This document shows, piece by piece, positions 35,191-46,850 of a stretch of DNA of 64,000 nucleotides. The position numbers were made by a program, and so were the translations under genes. Each line of letters begins with the position of its first letter. The first letter of the stretch is position 1. The notes beneath the pieces are model-generated. The model was given only the letters and a program-made list of their open reading frames with translations. It did no database searches and was not told the DNA's origin. This DNA comes from Pelecanus crispus (taxonomy: Eukaryota > Chordata > Aves > Pelecaniformes > Pelecanidae): positions 10,375,862 to 10,439,861 of the forward strand of contig NC_134675.1 of assembly GCF_030463565.1 (NCBI RefSeq). The letters run 5' to 3'.

Positions 35191-36336
35191 TGTGGTGCGT
35201 TGACCCTGGCTGGATGCCAACTGCCCACCAGAGCCACTCTATCACTCGCCTTCTCAAATGGACAGGGGAGAGAAAATATAAAGAAAAGCTCATGGGTTGA
35301 GATAAGGACAGGGAGATCACTCACCAATTACCGTCACGGGCAAAGCACACTCGACTTGGGAAAAAACAGTTTAATTTATTGCCAATCAAAACTGAGTAGG
35401 GTAATAAGAAATAAACCAAAATCTTAAAACACCTTCCCCCCACCCCTCCCTTCTTCCCTGGCTCAACTTCACTCCTGATTTTCTCTACCTATTCCCCCCG
35501 AGCGGTGCAGTGGGATGGAGAACGGGGGTTGCAGTCAGTTCATCACTCGTTGTGTCTGCTGCTCCTTCCTCCTCAGAGGAGGACTCCTCACACTCTTCCC
35601 CTACTCCAGCATGGGGTCCTTCCCACAGCAGACAGTCCTCCATGAACTTCTCCAACATGGATCCTTCCCAGGGGCTGCAGTCCTCCACGAACTGCTCCAG
35701 CATGGGTACCTTCCACAGGGTGCAGTCCTTCAGGAGCAGAGTGTTCCGGCATGGGTCCCCCATGGGGTCACAAGTCCTGCCAGCAAACCTGCTCCAGCGT
35801 GGGCTTCTCTCTCTCCATGGGTCCACAGGTCCTGCCAGGAGCCTGCTCCAGTGTGGGCTTCCCACAGGGTCACAGCCTCCTTCAGGCACATACACCTGCT
35901 CTGGTGTGGGGACCTCCACAGGGTGCAGGTGCATATCTGCTCCCCTGTTACCCTCCATGGGCTGCAGGGTGACAACCTGCCTCACCATGGTCTTCACCAC
36001 AGGCTGCAGGGGAATCTCTGCTCCGGCGCCTGGAGCACCTCCTCCCCTTCCTTCTTCCCTGTCCTTGGTGTCTGCAGAGTTGTTCCTCTTACATATTCTC
36101 ACTCCTCTCTCTGACTACAGTTTTGTGTCCCATTGTTTTTTTCCCCTTCTTAAATATGTTATCACAGAGGTGCTACCACCGTCACTGATTGGCTCGGCCT
36201 TGGCCAGCGGTAGGTCCATCTTGGAGCTGGCTGGCATTCGTTCTATCAGACACAGGCGAAGCTTCTAGCAGCTTCTCACAGAAGCCACACCTGTAGCCCC
36301 TCCGCTACCAAAACATTGCCACGCAAACCCAATGCA
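35191..36336 (-). mobile_element. minisatellite LTR (family 2, copy 2)
   Basis: Nearly complete second copy of the LTR at 18442, in minus orientation, starting TGTGGTGCGTTGACCC and ending CCAATGCA. The CTGCTCCAGC minisatellite spans about 35530-36030. Flanks aaacc and aaagg do not form a clear target duplication. ORFs of 200-250 codons in it are minisatellite artefacts. Confidence 0.85.
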
Positions 36337-36392
36337 AAAGGCCAAACTGTTCTTAAAAATTTTGGGAAAAACAGAACAAAACAAAACCACAG

Positions 36393-36632
36393 TATCCTGG
36401 TTTCGGCTGGGATAGAGTTAATTTTCTTCCTAGTAGCAGGCATAGTGCTGTGTTTTGGATTTAGGATGAGAATAATGCTGATAACACACTGATGTTTTAG
36501 TTGTTGCTCAGTACTGCTTATGCTAGTCAAGGACTTTTCAGCTTCCCATGCTCTGCCAGGTGCACAAGAAACTGGGAGGGGGCACAGCCAGAATAGTTGA
36601 TCCAAACTGACCAAAGGGCTATTCCATACCAT
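36393..36632 (+). mobile_element. ERVL LTR 5' fragment
   Basis: Plus-oriented U3 start (TATCCTGGTTTCGG) running to CTATTCCATACC, where homology stops. It is the mirror portion of the fragment at 30792-31032. Confidence 0.88.
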
Positions 36633-39019
36633 TATATACTTTCTAGTTTCTGCTAGGCAAAAATGTAGCAGTGAAAATGTTTTCCCCATTTCTAAAGAAA
36701 AGACAGTTATGAGGATAAACCTGATCTCTTTTCCATTCCCTAATAAAGACTGACTTTTGCATGGTAAAGTTATGAATACCCAAATGGAAGGGGGACAATA
36801 TAATATGCATTAGATTAGAGGCAAGATTTCTTAAGCTAGCAATGTGTCTCAGTTATTTGAATACCTGTATCTCTCTAAGCAATATAAATGAACACCGCTC
36901 ATCACCTTCCTTCCTACAGCTGAGAGAACCAAGACTTTTGAAACTGTCTGCTTAAAGTTGTGTCCCCAAGCCCACTGTTCAGCCATCTGAATAAGCTGTC
37001 TGATTTTCAGTCATTCTGAGCCTTTTACAATTCCCACATGATTCTGCTAACAGCAAATCTTGGCCTCAGAGCCTTGCTGTTAAATTAAGCAGCACCGGGT
37101 CTGGCTGTGATTATTAGAGCTGAGAGAAACCTCCATTTGTGTTTCATCACATGCCAGGCAGAGCTGGCCAGTGTCCCAAGCAGACCTGTGCTAGGTTGTC
37201 TTTTCAAGCAGATTTGCACAGCTGTGCTTAAAACAACCCCCAGAAAATGTGGCCCCACATATAAAAATGCTGTGATAGGACTCCTGTAACTCCAGTATTG
37301 ATGCAGAGCAGCTCTGAAACCAGTGTAGGTACCAACAGTGGAAGTGGTGAAACAAGCTGCAGTGGAAAAGGCTGCTAGAATATGCCCATCTGTGGAATTT
37401 GAAATGTTCTGAGAAGTGGAATTGAATTTGTTGAGGTTTCAACTCACAAGATGGAAGAATAAGTCCTGTTTCAACATATATTTCTAGTTTGTATACTAAA
37501 CTGCTTTCACTTCAATGTATTTGAATCTTCAAACATTTTTTAAACTTTGTGTTATATAATACAATACAAAATATAAACACTCCCGTTTTGTCAAAATGAA
37601 ATCTTCATAGGCTTGAGACAAGGTTTCTCTTCATAAAATAAATTCAGGTTTGTTCCAGCTTCAAATGAATCAACCAGGAAAATCTTTAAACCTTCCATAG
37701 AACAGAATTTTCTTCCTCCAGACATATGTCAGCAGCTGCTGCAGCTGGTGTGTCTGCCTGGATCAAAGGGATCAGGAAGGGGCAGTGAGACAGCATAGCA
37801 TTCATCCAGCATGTGATAGTGAGCACAGAAATTAGTGCCTGGAATCATGATGTCATTGTATGAATTATAGAAAATCATTGGAGTCAAGGGAGACTTTCAT
37901 GTCCCTTTCTTGGTTTGGAGAATATTTATTCCGCAAACTGGCTGTGGAAATATTTAAGTACAAGTTATGGTCAGTCAAACCTTTACATTTCAATGGGAGT
38001 TTTGTATTACTCAGGAATAAAGGGTCTAAAAGTTAGATTGACACTTCTGCAGATCTGCTCTACATGTATATAGACACTTGACTATTTGAGTCACTAAATG
38101 AGATACTTGGCAACAACAGTGGCTTTTAGAACGATTCTGTTTTTCTTGTGCTCTGTTTTTTGAAGGAATATTATGCTGTCAAGGCTAATTCAAAGTCATG
38201 CAGAATTTCCCACCTCCCAGGTGGCTTACATTGAACATGGCCAGTGAGTTCATGTGACTGAACTCACATTGCTCAGCTTTAGTTCTTTAATGATGTCTTT
38301 TTGTTGATCCATTGCCTGTGAGTGCAGAGGTAACCTCTCCTTTTCCTTGTAGCTCACATCATCCATGAGCACAATATAGTCTGTAAGATTCAGTGCTCTG
38401 ATTATCAGAGCTCTCTGAGTTTGGAAATGAAGCTTTCCATGTCCATTGAGTTCCAGGTAATTGGTGAGGAAAGCAGTTCACAACTTACAAATTACAGCCC
38501 TGGTGCATGAAAGAGAACCAAAATTGGTGATGGTTTACCTTAACGTGCTGGGCTATAGTTTATGGAAGTTCAGGAGTGTATAAGGAGACATTTAGCCATG
38601 CCTGCAGCTGGGATGGGAACCTCCAAAACAGGGTGGGATAGATAGAGGGGCACAGGTGGTCAGATCAGCTCTCCCAAACTTGTCATAAGCCTGTTAGTGA
38701 GTCAGAGCCCTCACCCCAGCTTTACTGTGTCTCTGGCAATCAGACACATAATGCAAATGTGGGTGTCAACCACCAGTCTTGCAAACCACAGTTCCTTGAA
38801 TGGGTGTAGTGAACCACATGGGGGAACCACAGGTACTGATTTTATAGAAGCAACATAAAAAGCTTTTCTTCAGGACCCATATATCAGTTGGGTTTATGTA
38901 TGTAATTGCCCAATGCTTTGCAATGTGGTTTTTTATTAGAAAAAATATAATTTTAAACAAACTGCAGTCATTTTTGATAGCAAAACTCTGTAGGTGTAAT
39001 ACTCCTCTGGGCGTGGGTT
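36633..39019. other. no gene seen; intronic
   Basis: 2.4 kb of unique sequence in the proposed RAI14 intron 1. No repeat family or splice-flanked ORF is recognised. Confidence 0.5.
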
Positions 39020-39317
39020 CTTTGGAAGGTGAAAGGAATGTTATTGTTGTCTACAATTATCTAATGGGAGGGTATGACTGAGCTGGGCAACTCACCTCAA
39101 AGGTGTACAGTAGTAGGACAAGAGGCAACAGACACAAGCTGGAGCATTTGATAAAAGGAAAAAGTTTCTCATTGTGTGGGTGAAAAAAATCTTGAAACAG
39201 GAGCCAGAGATATGGGGAAACTCCATACTTGGAAATCTAGACAGAAAAGTGCCTGAGCAACCTGATCTCACCTGCTCTGAGCAGGGTGTTAGACTGGGCA
39301 ACCTCCATGTTGGTGTC
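39020..39317 (+). mobile_element. old CR1 3' fragment
   Basis: A diverged CR1 C-terminal ORF2 and 3'UTR piece on +. The stretch TCTACAATTATCTAATGGGA corresponds to the YNYLKGG coding region, followed by AGGACAAGAGGCAACAGACA and a degraded tail at GGGCAACCTCC. It is interrupted by the family 2 LTR at 39318. Confidence 0.75.
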
Positions 39318-40039
39318 TGTGGTGGGTTGACCCTGGCTGGATGCCAGGTGCCCACCAAAGCCACTCCATCACTCGCCTTCTCAACTGGACAGGGGAGAGA
39401 AAATATAACTAAAAGCTCGTGGGTTGAGATAAGGACAGGGAGATCACTCACCAATTACCGTCACGGGCAAAACAGATTCGACTTGGGGAAAAATCAGTTT
39501 AATTTATTACCAGTCAAATCAGAGTAGGATAAAGAGAAATAAAAAGTAAATCTTAAAACACCTTCCCCTCACCCCTCCCTCCCCCCTGGGCTCAACTTCA
39601 CTCCCGATTTTCTCTACCTCCTCCCCTCAAGCAGCACAGGGGGACGGGGAATGGGGGTTGCAGTCAGTTCATCACTCGTCATCTCTGCCACTCCTTCCTC
39701 CTCAAGGGGAGGACTCCTCACACTCTTCCCCTGCTCCAGCGTCAGGTCCCTCCCACGGGAGACAGTCCTCCATGAACTTCTCCAACATGGGTCCTTCCCA
39801 CGGGCTACAGTTCTTCACAGACTGCTCCACCGTGGGTCCTTACCATGGGGTGCAGTCCTTCAGGAGCAGACTGCTCCAGCGTGGGTCCCCCACGGGGTCA
39901 CAAGTCCTGCCAGCAAACCTGCTCCAGCGTGGGCTCCTCTCTCTCCACGGGTCCACAGGTCTTGCCAAGAGCCTGCTCCAGCATGGGCTTCCCATGGGGT
40001 CACAGCCTCCTTCGGGCATCCACCTGCTCTGGTGTGGAG
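39318..40039 (-). mobile_element. minisatellite LTR (family 2, copy 3), truncated
   Basis: Starts TGTGGTGGGTTGACCC and runs through most of the minisatellite. It is cut at CTGGTGTGGAG and followed directly by a small CR1 piece. Confidence 0.87.
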
Positions 40040-40042
40040 TTG

Positions 40043-40144
40043 CCTTAATTCCTTCATTCTTTGTAGAACAATTCATCAGTGTCGTCATCCTGGCTGGGTG
40101 GTCGATAATAGACTCCCACAACAACATCCGCTGCATTTGCTTTC
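40043..40144 (-). mobile_element. small CR1 APE-domain piece
   Basis: About 100 bases on minus encode VVVGVYYRPPSQ and flanking residues of the ORF2 endonuclease, as at 11326-11416. Its right end overlaps by about 21 bases with the sequence that restarts the same CR1 region at 45419. Confidence 0.8.
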
Positions 40145-41211
40145 AGATTGCGAAAGAATTGTCTGCTATAGGCTGTCTTTCCCCTTCCCACCCCCTTGGC
40201 TCCCATGAACGAAATATTTGTTATAGCTCCCATGGAAGATAAAGTACTCAACTACAGGGCTATGGGGGAAATGACAACTACTTCTAGGTATATGCACAGA
40301 ACAGCTGCAAAGCTGGGCTCTCTCCTATGAGGAACCTGTAAATACAGTCTAATTAACAAGCTTTGCAAGCACGCCTAGCATGCAACTTTTCCCCCTTCTG
40401 AGGAAGGAAGAAGGGAGGCGAGCTATGTTTCTGTTAGAAGCAAATTTATTTTTCCCACAGGATACTTCACCTCTTGCATAAGTGCATTTTATACACTGAA
40501 AGTGAAACTTAAGTCCTCAGCATAATTAAAAAAGCATGCATAAGCACACAAAAACAGCATTCCTGGGCTTAGTGTGTCACATCTGTATTTTTCCATAAGA
40601 GACAGTTAAACACAAACATTAAGATTACAGCTCGTGCATCATGATGCCCATAATCCTTCAGCTGTAGAGATAAAAACCCATGAAGCAGTGAGGGCTGCCT
40701 TTTCTTGGCACTGTTTAAAGGAGGAAGTCACCTCTCAAAGGGTGTAATTATTGGCCTTGATGCAAAAAGAGGTTGGCATCCTGATTTAGCACAGCTTTAT
40801 GACAACTGTTCATTTGCCAGAGTGGATGATAAAGGAAGCGCCATTAATACACTCCTGTTTTACAAGATAGGAAACTACTACTAGAAATTCACTAAGGAGC
40901 ATCAAGACACTTCAAAATAGTATTTCTGCAGTGAATCACAGGTATTAACAAGAAGCAATCTCTAATAGTATCACTTAGCTTTAGAACAAATGTGATCATA
41001 AATACTGAGCGCTGTCATTTTGTAGCTGCAGCAAGTTAGCAGTAGAGAAGTGCTTAACTCCAGGGATTCTCAGCAGCTAATGCTGATCACATGCTTTTAA
41101 CCATTAGCTCCAAAATTAAATATCTAGTCTTCTATCTCATCTTCCTTCGGCTTAATGTTCAGAAATAGCTTTCAGGAATATAAACCACAGAAAACATCTT
41201 CAGCTGGGTGG
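40145..41211. other. unique spacer, no gene
   Basis: About 1.1 kb of unique DNA between the CR1 piece and the ERVL block. No coding signal. Confidence 0.5.
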
Positions 41212-41332
41212 TGTCCTGGTTTTGGCTGGGATAGAGTTAATTTTCTTCTTACTTGCCAGCATAGTGCTGTGTTTTGGATTTAGTATGACAACAATGTTGA
41301 TAACACACTGATGTTTTAGTTGTTGCTAAGTA
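41212..41332 (+). mobile_element. ERVL LTR 5' fragment (+)
   Basis: The first ~121 bases of the LTR (TGTCCTGGTTTTGGC to GTTGTTGCTAAGTA), ending where antisense 3'UTR of copy C starts. Confidence 0.87.
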
Positions 41333-44300
41333 AGGTTCCATCTGTCATCACACTCTTTCAGAGCAGAAGAGGTGGTGTGCGGTGTTGGATTGTTGCATGC
41401 TGAAGCCAGTTCTCATTCCAACACGGTTTCATCAAAGTTCATTTTCATTAAGCTGGGAGATTCTTACTGTAATACCATTGATGTGGTATATAGCAACCAT
41501 AACATACAGTATTAAATACTTAACATTAACATACAAGATTATTATATTAACGTTATACTATCTTATTATATTAACATACAGTTAAGAGATGACATACAGT
41601 ATTATATAGCAATTAACATCATACAATTTGGTTCATTGGCTGTTTTCACCCAAAATCAAATCCCCTTGAGGTACACACCAGACTTCTCCATCCTTTCGCA
41701 TTACACACACAGTGCACCGAGGTCCTTGAGCAAAAGCAATCCCAAAAATAGGTTTACCCTATCCTGATAAACGAATAACCCAGACTGCCTTCCCCAGCAT
41801 ATTTTTTATGTGCACTACAGGGACTCTATCTCCTTCTACAGTACGTAAAAGTTTTGATTGGGCAGGGCCCGCTCGATTGGCAGATCCCCTAGTGCTGACT
41901 AATCACGTGGCTTTTGCTAAATGTGTATCCCAATGTTTGAATGTCCCACCACCCATTGCTCTCAGGGTAGTCTTTAACAGTCCATTGTATCGTTCGATTT
42001 TCCCGGAGGCTGGTGCATGGTAAGGGGTGTGATAGACCCATTCAATGCCATGTTCTTTGGCCCAGGTATCTATGAGGCTGTTTTGGAAATGACTCCCATT
42101 GTCGGACTCGATTCTTTCTGGGGTGCCATGTCGCCACAGGACTTGCTTTTCAAGGCCCAGGATGGTGTTCCGGGCGGTGGCATGGGGCACGGGATATGTT
42201 TCCAGCCATCCGGTGGTTGCTTCCACCATGGTGAGCACATGGCGCTTGCCTTGGCGGGTTTGTGGGAGTGTGATAGAATCAATCTGCCAGGCCTCCCCAT
42301 ATTTATATTTCAGCCATCATTCACTATTCCAGAGGGACTTGAACTGCTTGGCTTGCTTGATAGCAGCACATACTTAACATTCATGAATAACTTGTACAAT
42401 ACTGTCCACGGTTAAGCCCACCCCTTGGTCACGAGCCCATCTATAGGTTGCATCCATTCCTTGATGGCCTGAGGTGTCATGGGCCCACCAAGCTATAAAT
42501 AATTCACCCTGATGTTGCCACTCCAGATCCACCTGAGCCACTTCAATCTTAGCAGCCTGATCCACCTGCTGGTTGTTTGGATGTTCTTCAGTGGCCACAC
42601 TCTTGGGTACATGAGCATCTACGTGATGTACTTTTACAACCAGGTTCTCTACCCGGGCAACAATATCTTGCCACAATGCAGCAGCCCAGATGGGTTTGCC
42701 TCTGCGCTGCCAGTTGCTCTGCTTCCATTGCTGCAACCACCCCCACAGGGCATTTGCCACCATCCATGAGTCAGTATAGAGATAAAGGACTGGCCACTTT
42801 TCTCTTTCAGCAATATCTAAAGCCAGCTGGATGGCTTTCACCTCTGCAAACTGACTCGACTCCCCTTCTCCTTCAGCAGTTTCTGTGACTTCTCGTATAG
42901 GACTCCCTCCATACAGCAGCTTTCCACCTCCGATGCTTTCCCAAAGTACAACAGGACCCGTCAGTGAACAGGGCATATTGCTTTTCATTTTCTGGCAATT
43001 TATTATACAGTGGGGCCTCTTCAGCACGTGTCACCTCCTCCTCTGGTGATATTCTGAAGTTTTTTCCTTCTGGCCAGTCCATGATCACTTCCAAGATTCC
43101 TGGGCAACTGGGGTTTCCTATTCGAGCCCGTTGTGTGATCAATGCAACCCACTTACTCCATGTAGCATCAGTTGCATGATGTGTAGAGGGGACCCTCCCT
43201 TTGAACATCCAGCCCAACACCGGCAGTCGGGGTGCGAGCAGGAGCTGTGCTTCAGTACCAACCACTTCTGAAGCAGCTCGAACCCCTTCATATGCTGCCA
43301 GTATCTCTTTCTCAGTTGGAGTATAGCAGGCTTCAGATCCTCTGTATCCCCGACTCCAAAACCCTTGGGGTCGACCTCGAGTCTCCCCTGGTGATTTCTG
43401 CCAGAGGCTCCAGGTAGGGCCATTCTCCCCAGCTGCGGTGTAGAGCACATTTTTAATATCCTGCCCTGCCCGGACTGGACCAAGGGCTACTGCATGAACT
43501 ATCTCCCGTTTAATTTGTTCAAAGGCTTGTTGTTGCTCAGGGCCCCATTTGAAATCGTTCTTCTTCCGGGTCACTTGATAGAGAGGGCTTACGATCTGGC
43601 TGTAATTTGGAATATGCATTCTCCAAAAACCCACAACGCCTAAGAAAGCTTGTGTTTCCTTTTTGCTAGTTGGTGGGGACATGGCTGTTATTTTGTTGAT
43701 CACATCCATTGGGATCTGACAACGTCCATCTTGCCATTTCATTCCTAAACACTGGATCTCCTGTGCAGGTCCCTTGACCTTACTCTGTTTTATGGCAAAA
43801 CCAGCCTTCAGAAGGATTTGGACTATTTTCTTGCCCTTCTCAAAAACTTCTTCTGCTGTATTGCCCCACACGATGATGTCATCAATGTACTGCAGATGTT
43901 CTGGAGCTTCACCCTGTTCCAGTGCTGTCTGGATCAGTCCATGGCAAATGGTGGGGCTGTGCTTCCACCCCAGGGGCAGTCGGTTCCAGGTGTACTGAAC
44001 ACCCGTCTAGGTAAAAGCAAACTGGGGTCTGCACTCTGCTGCCAAAGGGATGGAGAAAAACACAGTAGCGATATCACTTGTGGCATACAACTTGGCTGCC
44101 TTTGACTCCAGTTCGTATTGAAGTTCTAGCATGTCTGGCACGGCAGCACTCAGTGGCGGTGTAACTTCGTGCAGGCCACGACAGTCTACTGTTAGTCTCC
44201 ACTCTCCAGTCAACGAATCAGGTTATGGATGGGAATCAGGGAGTCTCGGTTGGTGCGATATTGCCGCCGATGCACTGTTGTGGTAGCGATTGGCACCTGT

Positions 44301-44780
44301 TGTTCTTCAACCCTCAGCAACCCCACAACAGAAGGGTCCTCCGAGAGACCAGGCAAGGTGGACAGCTGTTTAATTTCCTCCGTCTCCAAGGCAGCTATAC
44401 CAAAAGCCCACCGGTACCCTTCTGGGTCCTTGAAATACCCTCTCCTGAGGTAGTCTATGCCAAGGAGGCACAGAGTCTCTGGGCCAGTCACAATGGGGTG
44501 CTTCTGCCACTCATTCCCAGTTAGGCTTTACTTTGGCCTCCAATACAGTGAGCTGTTGGGATCCCCCTGTCACTCCAGAAATACAAATGGGGTCTGCCCC
44601 TTCATAGTTTGATGGCATTAGGGTACACTGTGCACCGGTGCCCACTAGGGCTTTATACTCCTGTGGGTCTGATGTTCCAGGCCATCAGACACAGTCCAGT
44701 AAACTCGGTTGTCCCTTTCCTCCACCTGGCTGGAGGCAGGGCCCCTCTAACACTAGTCATAGTATTCATTGTTCACTCCT
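41333..44780 (-). pseudogene. pol: ERVL pol remnant (copy C), nearly complete length
   Basis: The longest pol copy in the window reads from about 44700 down to 41640. It shows, in order, the protease with its active-site Asp replaced by Gly (VGTGA, about 44640), protease end, RT (YIDD near 43885), thumb/connection (42873-43871, 332 codons), RNase H with TDGS and YTDSW, and the integrase zinc finger and core (ESDNG and SGKIERYNG at 41903-42238). Breaks include about 60 bases lost near 44207, a TAG at about 44010, the RNase H frameshift at 42897-42915 shared with copy A, and a stop inside the integrase C-x2-C at about 42373. 41333-41636 is 3'UTR. Confidence 0.85.
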
Positions 44781-44848
44781 TGTAAATGTGAATCAAAAGT
44801 CCCTTGATTAAGATCGGAAGTAAAATCAGCCCTCTTACTCTTTCTGGG
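44781..44848 (-). pseudogene. gag: gag C-terminal stub (copy C)
   Basis: Short stretch on minus equal to the gag end of copy B (RANFTSDLNQGTFDSHL-like codons near 25745-25795), cut by the LTR at 44849. Confidence 0.7.
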
Positions 44849-45419
44849 TGTCCTGGTTTCAGCTGGGATAGAGTTAATTTTCTTCCTAGTAGCAGGCATA
44901 GTGCTGTGTTTTAGATTTAGTAGGAGAAGAATGTTGATAACACACTGATATTTTAGTTGTTGCTAAGTACTGCTTATGCTAGTCAAGGACTTTTTCAGCT
45001 TCCCATGCTCTGCCAGGTGCACAAGAAACTGGGAGGGGGCACAGCCAGAATAGTTGATCCAAACTGACCAAAGGGCTATTCCATATCATGTGACGTCATA
45101 CTCAGTATATAAACTGGCGGGGAGTTGGCCGGGGGGCAGCGATCGCTGCTCGGGAACTGGCTGGGCATTGGTCAGCAGGTGGTGAGCAATTGCAGTGTGC
45201 ATCACTTGCTTTGTATATTGTTATTTTTATCATCATTATTATATTGTTATTATATATTACTACTATTTTACTTTATTTCAATTATTAAACTGTTCTTATC
45301 TCAACCCACGAGTTTTCTCACTCTTAGTCTTCCAATTCTCTCCCCCATCCCACTGGGGCAGGCGGAGTGAGTGAGCAGCTGCGTGGTGCTTAGCTGCTGG
45401 CTGGGGTTAAACCATGACA
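44849..45419 (+). mobile_element. complete ERVL LTR, 571 bp
   Basis: The best-preserved + oriented LTR runs from TGTCCTGGTTTCAGC to AAACCATGACA. It contains a full palindromic CRE TGACGTCA (45091-45098), a TATATAAA box (45106-45113), a 14-bp palindrome GCAGCGATCGCTGC (45136-45149) near the expected start site, a TTA-rich tract, and ATTAAA (about 45284) as a possible poly(A) signal. Flanks ctggg and catcc do not match, so it is not a simple solo insertion. Confidence 0.92.
45091..45113 (+). promoter_or_regulatory. LTR core promoter: CRE plus TATA
   Basis: TGACGTCA is followed after seven bases by TATATAAA. Other copies in the window carry TGACATCA at the same place, a CpG decay of the same site. 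Confidence 0.65.
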
Positions 45420-46850
45420 CATCCGCTGTATTTGCTTTCCCCTCCATCCTTGCCCAGAGGCTCTCAACCATGTCGTCGCCAACTGCAAGTGCCATACAAT
45501 CCAACCTCTCCCTTACATACAGCGCCACCACCCCACCTCGCCTGCCCTGCTTATCCCTCCTGAAGAGCCTATAACTGTCCATCACGGCACCCCAGTCACA
45601 GGACTCATCCCACCAGGTTTTGCTTATCCCAATGATGTCGTAGCTCTGGCACTGGGCCAAAGCTTCTACCTCCTCTTGTTTATTCCTCATGCTGCGTGCA
45701 TTAGTATAAAGACATTTCCAATGTGCTCCAGTGTACTCGGCACATCATGGAGCAGACTGAAGGACCTCGCTACCGCACCGTCCCTCAAACATTGGCGTGC
45801 CGCCCCCAGGCTTATCTCTAGCCAGCCTGGTTTTATCCCTTTCCCCCTTCAAATCTAGTTTAAAGCTCTTTCAATGAGCCCTGCTAACTCCTGCACAAAG
45901 ATCCTTTTCCCCCTTTGAGAAAGGTGTACCCCGTCTGTCGCCAGCAGGCCTGGTGTCGTGTAGACTGACCCGTGATCAAAAAACCCAAAATTCTGCGGGT
46001 GACACCAGTCATGGAGCCAGGTATTGATCAGCTGGGTCTTCCTGTTTCTCCCAGCATCATTCCCTGCAACTGGAAGGATAGAGGAGAACACTACTTGTGC
46101 TCCTGATCCCTTAACCAGTCATCCCAAGGCCCTGAAGTCTCTCTTGGTTGCCCTTGGACTTCTTATTGCAACTTCATCGCTGCCTACATGAAAAAGCAAT
46201 AATGGATAATAATCTGAGGGCTGTACCAGGGTAGGAGGTTTTCTTGTCACATCTTTAACCCGGGCCCCAAGGGAGGCAGCAGACTTCCCTAAGAAGTGGG
46301 CCCGGTCAGCATATTGGGCCTTCTGTTCCCCACAGAAGAATCCTCCTTATTCTCATCCTATGAGAATAAGCCATGTTTTTTTCTTTATGGAAGTGGTTTT
46401 GATGTGGGGGCGTAGGCTGACTTAACCTTGGCGACACCTCCAACCTAGATGAACCATTGTCCTTGTCATTGTTTGGTTCCACTTGCAGAGCCTCGTACCT
46501 ACTATGCAAGGGCACCTGAGAAGGAGAAGGTGGGGTAGTCACAGAGGAGATGCTCCTGCTGCGCCAGGCAGGAACTTGTTGCCATTGCCCCCTATCCCTT
46601 AAGTCACTGCGTTCTGCTGGGTGGAGAGAGGACAGGGAATCCTCCATATCATATGTCCTGTCTGCCTGACAGGTCTGTCCCAGGGATGGCAGGGTACGGT
46701 TCCAGTATTCAATCTCCTCCTCAGACTCCCTCATACTCCTCAACCTACTCACCTCCTCCCGGAGACTTGCCACTAAGCTGAGGAGTTCCTTTACCTGGGC
46801 GTACCTCCCACAGGTGTACTCACTACTGCCATCTGGTACTGGCATAAGAG
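45420..46850 (-). mobile_element. older CR1 copy: APE start, ORF1
   Basis: Minus-strand CR1: the APE start (45420-45690), the intergenic part and most of ORF1 (45855 to about 46850), including the esterase end with DGVHLSQRGKRI and a Leu-rich coiled-coil N-terminal segment (LLSLVASLREEVSRLRSM). 5'UTR monomers are absent. The esterase is broken by frameshifts near 46100-46360. The first 670 bases are almost identical to 11400-12088. Confidence 0.88.

Larger units (their letters stand above)
41212..45419. mobile_element. ERVL copy C: antisense internal region between + oriented LTR pieces
   Basis: A + oriented LTR start (41212-41332) and a complete + oriented LTR (44849-45419) flank an internal region that reads on minus (44848 to 41333, gag end to 3'UTR). 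A normal provirus has LTRs in the same orientation as its genes, so this block is rearranged. The outer five-base flanks (ggtgg and catcc) do not match. Confidence 0.82.
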
